Shown here in pieces: positions 45,192 through 53,941 of a DNA stretch of 64,000 nt (within the stretch, counting starts at the first letter, position 1; each line of letters begins with the position of its first letter). The notes under the pieces are model-generated. The model saw only the letters and a program-made list of their open reading frames with translations, did not search any database and was not told the DNA's origin. Both the position numbers and the translations under genes were made by a program. Origin of the DNA: Acidovorax sp. A1169 (lineage in GTDB: Bacteria; Pseudomonadota; Gammaproteobacteria; Burkholderiales; Burkholderiaceae_C); assembly GCF_030704685.1 (NCBI RefSeq), contig NZ_JAUZDX010000023.1, forward strand, positions 1 through 64,000, in the 5' to 3' direction.

Positions 45192-46348
45192 GGGGCGGTG
45201 CCTTGCACGGTGGAAGACGTCTTGTTCAGCGGATCGAGCTCAGGGGGAACGAAGGGCTCGACCAGCGCGTCGGGCATCTGCCCTTCGCCGCGCAGCGCGG
45301 CCTTGAGGCGGTACACATAGGCCAGTACCTGCGCCACGGCGGCGTACAGGGTGGCCGGGATGGCCTGGTCGATCTCGGCGTGCGCGTAGAGGGCGCGGGC
45401 CAGCATGGGAGACTGCAGCACCGGCACGTCGTGGGCGCGGGCCAGGTCACGGATGCGCATGGCCGTGAGGTCGGTGCCGCGAGAAATCACTTGCGGGGCG
45501 GCCATGGTCTTGTCGTCGTACTTCAGGGCCACGGCATAGTGGGTGGGGTTCATCACAACGAAGTCCGCCTTGGGAACCGCCGACACGCTGGCGCCGTCGG
45601 CCATCTCACGCTGCTTCTGGCGGATGCGGCCCTTGGTGTGCGGGTCGCCGTCGGATTCCTTGTGCTCCTGCTTGACTTCCTCGTGCGACATCTTCAGGCG
45701 TGCCTTGAAGAAGTACGCCTGCAGCGGCACGTCGATCAGTGCTGCCAGAAACACCACCAGCAGCATCAGGCTGACGCCGGAGGTGAGCCACTCGGACATG
45801 TGGCGGATCGCCATGGGCGAGGGCTGCAGCACCAGCATGGCCACGCGCTCGATGCTGCCCGACATGTAGTGCCAGGCCACGGCGGAGATGATGGCCGTCA
45901 TCAGCACCATCTTCGCCACGTTGGCCATCTGCTGCTTGGAAAACAGGTTCGCCACCCCGGAGATGGGGTTCAGGCGGTTGAACTGGGGGCTGATGGGCTT
46001 CATGCTGAAGATCCAGCCGCCGGCGCCGATGGCGCTGAGCAGCGCGGCGCCGCTGGTGAGCAGCGCGAACACCGTGCTGGCGACCAGGCCCACGATGACC
46101 ATGGTCTGCATGCGATCGACCATGGTGGCGGGCGCCATCACGATGCTGGCGTTGAACACCAGTTGGTGGGCCAGCGCCTGCTGCAGGTGCTCCATGAGCG
46201 TTGGAGCCAGGACCAGCATGGCGGCGCCGCCCGCACCCAGAATGGCCAGGTGGGACAGATCGCGCGAACGCGCACCCTGTCCGTCCGTGCGTGCTTTCTG
46301 CAGCTTGCGCTCGGACGCCGGTAGGCTTTTTTCTTGGCTGGATTCCAT
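45188..46348 (-). CDS. flhB: Flagellar type III export switch protein FlhB
   Basis: Membrane protein of 386 residues that switches export from hook to filament subunits. Four membrane helices are followed by the cytoplasmic domain with the self-cleavage motif NPTH (VVMNPTHYAVALKY). The N-terminus MESSQEKSLPASERKLQKARTDGQ fits the family. First gene of the flhB-flhA-flhF-flhG-fliA set; about 200 bases separate it from cheZ, so an own promoter is likely, though I cannot place it. Confidence 0.96.
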   Translation of the reverse strand: MESSQEKSLPASERKLQKARTDGQGARSRDLSHLAILGAGGAAMLVLAPTLMEHLQQALAHQLVFNASIVMAPATMVDRMQTMVIVGLVASTVFALLTSGAALLSAIGAGGWIFSMKPISPQFNRLNPISGVANLFSKQQMANVAKMVLMTAIISAVAWHYMSGSIERVAMLVLQPSPMAIRHMSEWLTSGVSLMLLVVFLAALIDVPLQAYFFKARLKMSHEEVKQEHKESDGDPHTKGRIRQKQREMADGASVSAVPKADFVVMNPTHYAVALKYDDKTMAAPQVISRGTDLTAMRIRDLARAHDVPVLQSPMLARALYAHAEIDQAIPATLYAAVAQVLAYVYRLKAALRGEGQMPDALVEPFVPPELDPLNKTSSTVQGTAP

Positions 46349-46548
46349 GATGGCGTGACAACTTGTGTCCTGCCATTGTCGTGAACGACCCGGAAATCTA
46401 AAGACGGATAAAGGGCGGCTGCAGGCCCCTTTTCCCTAACAAGCGGTTGCAAAGATGCCGCGTGCAGCGCCTGGCGGCAAACATCCTGGCATCGAGCGGT
46501 GCGCCTGCACTGGCGCAACCCACCCGAGCGGCCCAGGTAGAAATCGGG

Positions 46549-47178
46549 TCAGAAACCCAGGCTAGCCAGCAGGTCGTCCACTTGGGACTGGTCGGTCACG
46601 ATGTCCGCGGTGTTTTCCGGGTCCACCACGGGGCCGGCGAGGTGCTCGCGCGGAACCTCCACCAGCGCGGCGGGCACGTTGGCGGTGGGCGGGGCGGTCT
46701 GGATCAGCAACTGAACCAGTTGCTCCTCGATGGTGGCCGCCAAGTTGACCACCCGGGCAATCACCTGGCCCGTGAGGTCGTGGAAGTCCTGCGCCATCAT
46801 GATTTCGGTCAGGTGCGTATCGGCTTCCTTGGTGACGCGCTCCACGTCGGACAGGAAGTTCATGATCTCGCCCTTGGCCACGGCAGCCACAGGGTCTTTG
46901 ACCAGCGAGGCCACTACGCGGCGTGTCTCGGCGGCGATGAAATCATGCTGCGCCTTGGCCTGTTCGACCCGGGTGAGCACCTTTTCTGCGGCCTCGCCCG
47001 TCAGGCGGGCGATGTAGGACAGGCGGCTCTGGGCGTCGGGCAGCTCGCCCATGGAGCCGCGCAGCTTGTCTGCGTAGCCCAGTTCGTTGAGCGAATCGTG
47101 CAGCTGGCGGGTCAGCAGGCCGATCTTGTGGTGGACCTCGGCCGTGGGTTCACCAGGGGGGATGTCAGGGGTTTCCAT
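46549..47178 (-). CDS. cheZ: Chemotaxis phosphatase CheZ
   Basis: CheY-P phosphatase of 209 residues. Long helices include the catalytic-region pattern IMMAQDFHDLTGQVIARVVNLA with the essential glutamine region (QDFHDLTGQ), and the conserved C-terminal CheY-binding tail is SQVDDLLASLGF. It lies four bases after cheY, separate from any other che gene in the window. Confidence 0.95.
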   Translation of the reverse strand: METPDIPPGEPTAEVHHKIGLLTRQLHDSLNELGYADKLRGSMGELPDAQSRLSYIARLTGEAAEKVLTRVEQAKAQHDFIAAETRRVVASLVKDPVAAVAKGEIMNFLSDVERVTKEADTHLTEIMMAQDFHDLTGQVIARVVNLAATIEEQLVQLLIQTAPPTANVPAALVEVPREHLAGPVVDPENTADIVTDQSQVDDLLASLGF

Positions 47179-47182
47179 GGCG

Positions 47183-47569
47183 TCACAGCCCCATCTTCTT
47201 GAGAATCAGCAGGACCTTTTCTTCCAGAGTGGCCTTGGTGAAGGGCTTGACGATGTAGCCGGCTGCCCCGCCCTGGGCGGCCGCGACGATGTCTTCCTTG
47301 CGGGCTTCGGCGGTCACCATAAGCACCGGAAGGTGTTTGAGCTTGTCGTCTTTCTTGATTTCCGCCAGGAGCTGGAAACCGTTCATGTTGGGCATGTTGA
47401 TGTCCGTCACCACGAAGTCAAACTTGCTGTTGCGCAGTTTGTTCAGTGCGGCGACGCCATCTTCGGCCTCGTCTGCGTCGGCAAATCCACTCTCCTTGAG
47501 CAGATTGCGGACGATGCGCCGCATGGTGGAGAAGTCGTCAACGATCAAGAAGCGAAGGGCTGTGGTCAC
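47183..47569 (-). CDS. cheY: Chemotaxis response regulator CheY
   Basis: Single-domain receiver of 128 residues that binds the flagellar switch when phosphorylated. The acidic pocket is FLIVDDFSTMRRIVRN, the phosphorylated aspartate lies in FVVTDINMPNMNGF (about residue 57), the switch threonine in VLMVTAEARKED, and the lysine in GYIVKPFTKATL. The gene pair cheY-cheZ is placed between motB and flhB. Confidence 0.96.
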   Translation of the reverse strand: MTTALRFLIVDDFSTMRRIVRNLLKESGFADADEAEDGVAALNKLRNSKFDFVVTDINMPNMNGFQLLAEIKKDDKLKHLPVLMVTAEARKEDIVAAAQGGAAGYIVKPFTKATLEEKVLLILKKMGL

Positions 47570-47641
47570 GTGGGACCCTTTCGGTCGAAATAGGCTGGTT
47601 GTATTGTCAAGTGTGGCAGGTTTGGTGACAAGTCGTAACGA

Positions 47642-48580
47642 TCACCCGCCAAGCGTTGGATTTTCGCGCTTTTCCGTCGGCAGCTCTGCAGGAGGGCTTG
47701 CCGCCGCAGGAGTCCCCTTGCCCATGAGGCGTTCTTCGGCCTCGCGGGTCAGCACCGTGATGGTAATACGGCGATTGGCGGGTGCGCGTGGATTCGTGGG
47801 CTCAAGCAGATCGCTGGCAGCCAATCCCACCACGCGGCCCAGCCTGGCGTCGGGCATGCCGGCAGACACCAGCTCGCGGCGCGAGGCATTGGCCCGGTCG
47901 GCCGAGAGCTCCCAGTTGCTGTAGCCGCGCTCGCTGTTGCCATAGGGCACGGCGTCTGTGTGGCCCGCCAGGCTGATGCGGTTTTCCACCCCGCCCAGCG
48001 CGGCCCCGATTTCACGCAGGATGTCGCGCATATAGGGTTTCACCAGCGCACTGCCGCTGTCGAACATGGGGCGGTTCTGGTCGTCCACGATCTGGATCTG
48101 CAGCCCGTCGGGCGTGACATCGATGCGGATCTGCGACTTGTACTCATTCAGGCGCGGGTTCTCGGTGATCAGGGCGTCGATCTTGGCCTGCAGCGCCTTG
48201 ATGCGTTCCTGGTCCTGCTTGGCGCGCTCGGCACGTGCGTTGTCGATGCTGGCGCGGCGGTCCTTGTCGGGGTCGGAGTCGGAGCGGCGTACCTGGCCGT
48301 GCACCTTCGAGAGATCGTTGCCGCCGCCCGGGATCACGCTGGAGCTGTTGCCCGCGCCATCCCCGCCGGTCATGGCCACCTTGAGCGGGGAGCTGAAATA
48401 GGCGGAAATGCCCTGCAGCTCTCCCTTGGCGGTGGAGCCCAGCAGCCACATCAGCAGGAAGAACGCCATCATCGCCGTCACGAAGTCGGCATAGGCAATC
48501 TTCCAGGCGCCACCGTGAACGGCATGGCCGCCCTTCTTTACGCGCTTGATGATGATGGGCTGGAGCTTTTTTTCTGCCAT
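47642..48580 (-). CDS. motB: Flagellar motor stator protein MotB
   Basis: Stator protein of 312 residues. The single membrane helix carries the proton-binding aspartate (IAYADFVTAMMAFFLLMWLL, about residues 28-47), and the C-terminal OmpA-like peptidoglycan-binding domain has ISLAGHTDAVPYGN and NWELSADRANASRREL. It follows motA by 12 bases. Confidence 0.96.
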   Translation of the reverse strand: MAEKKLQPIIIKRVKKGGHAVHGGAWKIAYADFVTAMMAFFLLMWLLGSTAKGELQGISAYFSSPLKVAMTGGDGAGNSSSVIPGGGNDLSKVHGQVRRSDSDPDKDRRASIDNARAERAKQDQERIKALQAKIDALITENPRLNEYKSQIRIDVTPDGLQIQIVDDQNRPMFDSGSALVKPYMRDILREIGAALGGVENRISLAGHTDAVPYGNSERGYSNWELSADRANASRRELVSAGMPDARLGRVVGLAASDLLEPTNPRAPANRRITITVLTREAEERLMGKGTPAAASPPAELPTEKRENPTLGG

Positions 48581-48592
48581 GGTGGTGAGGGC

Positions 48593-49453
48593 TTACTTCT
48601 TGCCTTTTACATGTCCTTCAAGCTCAGCGAAGGTCGGCCTGTCGGTAGAGAACAACACCTTGCGGCCAAACTCGATGGCCGTGGCAGGGTTGTAGCCCTG
48701 CATGCTGGCCAGCAGGGTGGACTTGATGCACAGGAATTCCTTGGCGGCATCTTCGGTCTTCTGTTCCATCAGGCCGCCCAGGGGCTCCACGAAGCCATAG
48801 GCCAGCAAGATCCCCAGGAAGGTGCCCACCAGCGCCGAGGCGATCATGCCGCCCAGCACCGAGGGCGGTTGCCCCACCGAGCCCATGGTGTTCACCACCC
48901 CCAGCACGGCGGCCACGATGCCGAAGGCGGGCAGGGCGCCGGCCAGCCGGGCAATGGCCGCCACCGGGGCGTGGGCCTCCTGGTGGTGGGTGTCGATCTC
49001 GTTGTCCATCAGGGCCTCGATCTCGTGGGAGTTGAGGTTGCCCGAGACCATCATGCGCAGATAGTCGGTCGTGAACTCGATCACATGGTGGTCACTGCCC
49101 ACCGTGGGGTATTTCTTGAAGATTTCCGACTCATGGGGGGCTTCCACATCCTTTTCGATGGCCATCAGGCCTTCCTTGCGGGCCTTTTGCAGGATGTCGT
49201 ACAGCATGGCCAGCAGCTCCATGTAGCGCGCCTTGGTGTACTTGGATCCCTTGAGCGCGGCTGGAACGGCCTTGAGCGTGGCCTTGAGCACCTTGGGCTG
49301 GTTGTTCACTACGAAGGCGCCCATGGCGCTGCCGCCGATGGTGATGAGCTCGAACGGCAGGGCCTTCAGGATCACCTGTATATTCCCGCCGTGCACGATG
49401 TACACACCGAAGATGCAGACCATGCTGACGACGTAGCCAATGATGACGAACAT
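48593..49453 (-). CDS. motA: Flagellar motor stator protein MotA
   Basis: Stator protein of 286 residues with four membrane helices. FVIIGYVVSMVCIFGVYIV starts the protein, and the conserved proline segment is ALPAFGIVAAVLGVV (about residue 170). Charged residues of the cytoplasmic loop that touch FliG are in the middle region (EKDVEAPHESEIFKKYP). It is the first gene of the motA-motB pair and is divergent from the glycan island. Confidence 0.96.
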   Translation of the reverse strand: MFVIIGYVVSMVCIFGVYIVHGGNIQVILKALPFELITIGGSAMGAFVVNNQPKVLKATLKAVPAALKGSKYTKARYMELLAMLYDILQKARKEGLMAIEKDVEAPHESEIFKKYPTVGSDHHVIEFTTDYLRMMVSGNLNSHEIEALMDNEIDTHHQEAHAPVAAIARLAGALPAFGIVAAVLGVVNTMGSVGQPPSVLGGMIASALVGTFLGILLAYGFVEPLGGLMEQKTEDAAKEFLCIKSTLLASMQGYNPATAIEFGRKVLFSTDRPTFAELEGHVKGKK

Positions 49454-49782
49454 GCTGATTCAGTTTGTTTTGGCGGGCGCCAGGCAGGGCTGGGCGGTTG
49501 AGGTGGAAACACGGCACCGGGCCGTATCGCTAGTTCACTGTATCTGATTGTGCGCGAACCAGTCCCGCGAGCAAGCGGGAAAGCTCCCTTCTCTTCGCCC
49601 GGTTGGGCGGGTTGCGTGGTTTTTCCGTCGGTTTTCCCGATTTCGGAAACGCGCGCAGTGTTTATGCTGCGCAATAGTAGGGCTTTAAGACGGCAGATTC
49701 GGCAAGAGTCCATGGACACAGGTGATCTACATATGATGACAGGCCCGTTTGCGGATATCCGCGCAGCATTGGTGCGCCGGCC
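49454..49782. other. Divergent spacer between motA and the glycan island
   Basis: No gene is visible in these 329 bases. TCCCGC/GCGGGA (49563-49580) and GCGCAG/CTGCGC (49653-49672) form hairpins. No sigma-28 box matching the two good ones in this window is found on either strand: TAAAGCCC on the minus strand (near 49690) lacks a -10 partner. The promoters of motA and rfbF must lie here but cannot be placed. Confidence 0.5.
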
Positions 49783-50565
49783 ATGAAGGCCGTGTTGCTG
49801 GCCGGGGGCCTCGGCACCCGCATCTCCGAAGAGTCGCACCTGCGCCCCAAGCCCATGATCGAGATCGGCGGGCGGCCCATCCTGTGGCACATCATGAAGA
49901 CCTATGCCGCCCATGGCGTCAACGACTTCATCATCTGCCTGGGCTACAAGGGCTACATCATCAAGGAATATTTCGCCAACTATTTCCTGCACATGTCGGA
50001 CGTGACCTTCGACATGGCCGAAAACCGCATGGAAGTGCACCACCGCCATGCCGAGCCCTGGCGCGTGACGCTGGTGGACACCGGCGAGTCCACGCTGACC
50101 GGCGGGCGCCTCAAGCGGGTGCGCGAATACCTTAGCGCCGATGAGCCCTTCTGCTTTACCTATGGCGATGGTTTGGCCGACCTCGACATGGCCGCGCAGT
50201 TCGCATTCCATGCAGCGCATGGCAAGCTGGCCACGGTGACGGCGGTGCTGCCGCCCGGCCGCTATGGCGCGCTGGTGCGCGACGGCGATGGCCGGGGGGC
50301 AGGGGTCCGGGGCTTTGTCGAAAAGCCGCGTGGCGATGGCGGCTGGATCAATGGCGGGTTCTTCGTGCTGTCGCCCCAGGTGCTGGACCGCATCGATGGC
50401 GATGCCACGCCCTGGGAGGCAGCGCCCATGGAGAGCCTGGCGCGCGATGGCGAGCTGATGGCGTTCGAGCACCATGGCTTCTGGCAGCCCATGGACACGC
50501 TGCGCGAGAAGAACCTGCTCGAAGAGCTCTGGCAGGGCGGCCAAGCCCCCTGGAAGTGCTGGTGA
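49783..50565 (+). CDS. rfbF: Glucose-1-phosphate cytidylyltransferase
   Basis: Enzyme of 260 residues making CDP-glucose from CTP and glucose 1-phosphate. The nucleotidyltransferase motif MKAVLLAGGLGTRISEES starts the protein, then RPKPMIEIGGRPILWHIMK and YGDGLADLDM. Length and pattern match RfbF/DdhA. It is the first gene of the sugar island and overlaps the next gene, so CDP-glucose is passed to RfbG. Confidence 0.96.
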   Translation: MKAVLLAGGLGTRISEESHLRPKPMIEIGGRPILWHIMKTYAAHGVNDFIICLGYKGYIIKEYFANYFLHMSDVTFDMAENRMEVHHRHAEPWRVTLVDTGESTLTGGRLKRVREYLSADEPFCFTYGDGLADLDMAAQFAFHAAHGKLATVTAVLPPGRYGALVRDGDGRGAGVRGFVEKPRGDGGWINGGFFVLSPQVLDRIDGDATPWEAAPMESLARDGELMAFEHHGFWQPMDTLREKNLLEELWQGGQAPWKCW

Positions 50566-51656
50566 GCCGCATGGCCTTGCCCGATCCCCATTTCTGGCGC
50601 GGCAAGCGGGTGGTGCTCACGGGGCACACGGGCTTCAAGGGCAGCTGGCTGGCCCTGTGGCTGCAGCGCCTGGGGGCGCAGGTCACAGGCATTGCCCTGC
50701 CGCCGGCCACCGAGCCCAGCCTGTTTGCGCTGGCTGGCGTGGCGAGCGGCATGGACAGCCATGCCTGCGACGTGCGCGATGCGGGCGCCACGGCGGCCCT
50801 CATCCAGGCAGCACGGCCCGACATCGTGCTGCACCTGGCGGCCCAGGCCCTGGTGCGCGCCAGCTATGCCGCGCCGCTCGATACCTATGCCACCAACGTC
50901 ATGGGCACGGCCCATGTGCTCGATGCGCTGCGCGGCCTGCCTGGCGTGCGGGTGGCGCTGGTCGTGACCACCGACAAGGTCTACCGCAACCGCGAATGGG
51001 TCTACCCTTACCGCGAAGACGATGCGCTCGGAGGGCATGACCCCTACAGCGCCAGCAAGGCCGCCGCCGAGATCGTGACCGCCAGCTACCGCGACGCCTT
51101 TCTGTCCGCACAGGGGGTGGCCTTGGCTACTGCCCGCGCCGGCAATGTGATCGGCGGTGGCGACTGGGCGCCCGAGCGCCTCTTGCCGGACGCTGCGGCT
51201 GCCTGGTCTGCCGGCCAGACCCTGGTGCTGCGCAGCCCCCATGCCACGCGGCCCTGGCAGCATGTGCTGGAGCCGCTGGCCGCCTACCTGCGCCTGGCCC
51301 AGGTGCTGTGGGAGCAGCCTGCACGCGCGGGCGCCTACAACTTCGGACCGGCCCCACAGGAGGCGGCCACGGTGGGGCGTGTGGTCGAGATGGCGAGGTC
51401 GGCTTACCCCGCCGCGCCTGTGCGCTACGAGAGCGACGCGAAGCACCCGCACGAAGCGGGGCTGCTTGCCCTGGACACGGCGCGTGCGCGCAGCCTGCTG
51501 GGCATCACCCCGTGCTGGGCCCTGCCCGAGGCCGTCGGCCGCACCATGGCCTGGTACCGCGGCTACCACGCAGGCGCCGATGCGCGCGCCTTGTGCCTGG
51601 CTGACCTGGATGCCTATGAGCAGGCCTGCGGCGCCGTGCAGGAGACCGACCTGTGA
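50562..51656 (+). CDS. rfbG: CDP-glucose 4,6-dehydratase
   Basis: Short-chain dehydrogenase-type enzyme of about 364 residues that makes CDP-4-keto-6-deoxyglucose. The NAD motif is VVLTGHTGFKGSWLALW, TTDKVYRNREWVYPYRE follows, and the catalytic YxxxK is DPYSASKAAAE. The GTG at 50562 overlaps the rfbF stop (GTGA) and has GGAAG before it; the ATG at 50571 is the alternative. No rfbH (CDP-4-keto-6-deoxyglucose 3-dehydrase) follows, so the 3,6-dideoxy branch is absent. Confidence 0.95.
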   Translation: MSRMALPDPHFWRGKRVVLTGHTGFKGSWLALWLQRLGAQVTGIALPPATEPSLFALAGVASGMDSHACDVRDAGATAALIQAARPDIVLHLAAQALVRASYAAPLDTYATNVMGTAHVLDALRGLPGVRVALVVTTDKVYRNREWVYPYREDDALGGHDPYSASKAAAEIVTASYRDAFLSAQGVALATARAGNVIGGGDWAPERLLPDAAAAWSAGQTLVLRSPHATRPWQHVLEPLAAYLRLAQVLWEQPARAGAYNFGPAPQEAATVGRVVEMARSAYPAAPVRYESDAKHPHEAGLLALDTARARSLLGITPCWALPEAVGRTMAWYRGYHAGADARALCLADLDAYEQACGAVQETDL

Positions 51657-52216
51657 GCCGCTTCGCCGTGGAACCCACGCCCCTGGCGGGCCTGGTGACC
51701 GTGCAGCGCCAGCCGCTGGCGGACAGCCGGGGCTTCCTGGCGCGCATGTTCTGCGCGGAAGACCTGGCCCCCGCTGGCTGGACCTGGCCAGTTGCGCAGA
51801 TCAACCACACCCATACGGCCCAGCGTGGCACCGTGCGGGGCCTGCATTTCCAGCACCCCCCGGCGGCCGAGGCCAAGCTGGTCAGTTGCCTGCGGGGCGC
51901 CGTATGGGATGTGGCGGTGGACCTGAGGGCTGGCTCCCCGACCTTCCTGCAATGGTTCGGACGCGAGCTGTCGGCCGCCAACCATTGGGCCATGCTCATC
52001 CCGCCCGGTTTCGCCCATGGTTTCCAGGCGCTGGTCGATGATTGCCAGATGCTCTACCTGCACTCGGCACCCTATGCACCCGCCTCGGAAGGCGGCCTCG
52101 ATGCGCTCGACCCGCGACTTGCCATTGCCTGGCCGCTACCCGTGGCAGAGCGATCCACGCGCGATGCCCAACACCCTTCCCTGGCGTCGGCCTTCACCGG
52201 GCTGGCGCTGACCTGA
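51653..52216 (+). CDS. NDP-4-keto-6-deoxysugar 3,5-epimerase-like protein (RmlC family)
   Basis: Cupin-fold epimerase of 187 residues in the RmlC/RfbC family. The catalytic histidine motif GTVRGLHFQ (about residue 60), the IPPGFAHGFQ segment (about residue 117) and the YLHSAPYAPASEGGL region with its tyrosine match the family; most members act on dTDP sugars. Here it follows CDP-glucose dehydratase, so a CDP-4-keto-6-deoxyhexose substrate is inferred. It overlaps rfbG (ATGA). Confidence 0.9.
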   Translation: MSRFAVEPTPLAGLVTVQRQPLADSRGFLARMFCAEDLAPAGWTWPVAQINHTHTAQRGTVRGLHFQHPPAAEAKLVSCLRGAVWDVAVDLRAGSPTFLQWFGRELSAANHWAMLIPPGFAHGFQALVDDCQMLYLHSAPYAPASEGGLDALDPRLAIAWPLPVAERSTRDAQHPSLASAFTGLALT

Positions 52217-52229
52217 TCGAGTTCTGCCG

Positions 52230-53456
52230 ATGAAATGCCGCCACTGCGCCTCTCCTGTGACCCTGCCCCTGGCAGACCTGGGTACCGCGCCCCCTTCCAA
52301 CGCCTACCTGCGCGAACCCGCGCTGCATGCGCCCGAGCGCTGGTATCCCCTCAGGGTGCTGGTCTGCGAGAACTGCTGGCTGGTGCAGACCGAAGACTTC
52401 GCGGCGGCCGATGCCTTGTTCGATGCCGACTACGCGTACTTCAGCTCGTTCTCCAGCAGCTGGCTGGCCCATGCACAGGCCTATGTGGAGGATATGGTCC
52501 AGCGCCTGTCGCTGGGCGCCCACAGCCAGGTGGTGGAAGTGGCCGCCAACGATGGCTACCTGCTGCAGTACGTGGCCGGGCGCGGCATTCCCTGCCTGGG
52601 CGTGGAGCCCACGGCCAGCACGGCAGCTGCAGCACGGGCGCGCGGCATCGACGTCGTGGAACAGTTTTTCGGTGTGGCGCTGGCCCGCACGCTGGTGGCC
52701 GACGGGCGCGCCGCCGATCTCACGGTGGCCAACAACGTGTTGGCCCATGTGCCCGACATCAATGACTTCGTGGCGGGGTTTGCCGTGCTGCTCAAGCCGC
52801 AGGGGGTGGCCACCTTCGAGTTTCCGCACCTGCTGCAGCTGGTTCAGCAGTGCCAGTTCGACACCCTGTACCACGAGCATTTCTCGTACCTTTCGCTCAC
52901 TGCAGTGCAGCGCATCTTTGCCGCCAATGGTCTCACCGTGACCGATGTGCAGGAGCTGCCCACCCACGGCGGCAGCCTGCGCGTGTTCGCGCAGCGCAGT
53001 GACGCCTCGGCGCAGGTGCATGACCGGGTGGCCCAACTGCTGGCCCGTGAAACGGCGGCCGGGGTGTCTTCGGCGGCGTTCTACGGGGGCCTACAAGAGC
53101 AAGCCTTGCGCATCAAGCGCGAGCTGCTGGCCTTTCTGCTCGACTGCCATGCGCGCGGCCTGAAGGTCGGCGCCTATGGCGCGGCGGCCAAGGGCAATAC
53201 CTTGCTCAATTTCGCTGGCGTGCGGGCCGATCTGTTGCCCTATGTGGTGGACCGCAATCCTGCCAAGCAAGGCCAGTTCCTGCCCGGAAGCCGCATCCCG
53301 GTGGTGGATGAGGCGCACCTGCGCGCGCACCGCCCCGACCGCGTGCTGGTGTTGCCTTGGAATCTGCGCGAGGAGGTGACGGCGCAACTAGACTATGTTG
53401 GTGGCTGGGGCGGGCAGTTTGCCGTGGCGGTGCCCCGGTTGGAGGTGTTTGGGTGA
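52230..53456 (+). CDS. Sugar C-methyltransferase (NovU/TylCIII-type)
   Basis: SAM-dependent methyltransferase of 408 residues with the three-part architecture of deoxysugar C-methyltransferases. It has an N-terminal zinc-binding domain (CRHCASP and CENCW), a central SAM domain (VVEVAANDGYLLQYV, about residue 90; NNVLAHVPD) and the C-terminal domain (KVGAYGAAAKGNTLLNF, about residue 313). YHEHFSYLSL is the conserved catalytic-region motif. Such enzymes add a methyl group to C3 or C5 of a 4-keto sugar, so the product should be branched. It follows the epimerase by 13 bases. Confidence 0.93.
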   Translation: MKCRHCASPVTLPLADLGTAPPSNAYLREPALHAPERWYPLRVLVCENCWLVQTEDFAAADALFDADYAYFSSFSSSWLAHAQAYVEDMVQRLSLGAHSQVVEVAANDGYLLQYVAGRGIPCLGVEPTASTAAAARARGIDVVEQFFGVALARTLVADGRAADLTVANNVLAHVPDINDFVAGFAVLLKPQGVATFEFPHLLQLVQQCQFDTLYHEHFSYLSLTAVQRIFAANGLTVTDVQELPTHGGSLRVFAQRSDASAQVHDRVAQLLARETAAGVSSAAFYGGLQEQALRIKRELLAFLLDCHARGLKVGAYGAAAKGNTLLNFAGVRADLLPYVVDRNPAKQGQFLPGSRIPVVDEAHLRAHRPDRVLVLPWNLREEVTAQLDYVGGWGGQFAVAVPRLEVFG

Positions 53457-53941
53457 TCGACATCCATGCCACTGCGAAGGTGTCGCACCTGGCCGACATC
53501 GAAGACTCGGTGCGTGGCACGCGCATCGTGGTGGGGGCACATTCGGTGATCGACAGTTTCGTCAAGGTCAAGCCCGCAGGGGGCGCTGGTGATCTCGTCG
53601 TGGGCGAGCATGTGGTTATCAACTCTGGTTGTGTCCTGTACACGGGCAACGGCATCCGCATCGGCAACCATGTCGCCATTGCCGCCAATTGCACCTTCGC
53701 GCCGGTCAACCATGCCTATGCCGAACGCGGGCGCCTGATCCGCGAGCAGGGCTTTCTGCCGAGCAAGAGCGGCATCGTGATCGAGGACGATGTCTGGATC
53801 GGTGCCAACTGCGTATTGCTGGACGGGGCTGTGCTGCGCCAAGGCTGTGTCGTGGGCGCCGGATCCATCGTGCGGGGAGAACTGTTGGCATACACCGTGT
53901 ATGCAGGGCAGCCTCTCCAGCCGGTGAGGGAGCGCAGATGA
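53453..53941 (+). CDS. Hexapeptide-repeat acyltransferase
   Basis: Left-handed beta-helix acyltransferase of about 162 residues. Hexapeptide turns run from HATAKVSHLADIEDSV to DVWIGANCVLLDGAVL, and the catalytic histidine is likely in VNHAYAERG (about residue 83). The GTG start at 53453 overlaps the C-methyltransferase stop (GTGA). It probably acetylates the sugar, though the acyl donor is not visible. Confidence 0.88.
   Translation: MIDIHATAKVSHLADIEDSVRGTRIVVGAHSVIDSFVKVKPAGGAGDLVVGEHVVINSGCVLYTGNGIRIGNHVAIAANCTFAPVNHAYAERGRLIREQGFLPSKSGIVIEDDVWIGANCVLLDGAVLRQGCVVGAGSIVRGELLAYTVYAGQPLQPVRERR

Noticed and set aside
49563..49580. TCCCGC/GCGGGA hairpin as a terminator
   Set aside because: There is no T-run and no gene ends beside it; both neighbours start here.
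49654..49693. Possible sigma-28 promoter for motA on the minus strand (TAAAGCCC)
   Set aside because: The box 11 bases on (AGCATAAA) matches the -10 consensus in only a few places, and it lies over 200 bases from motA.
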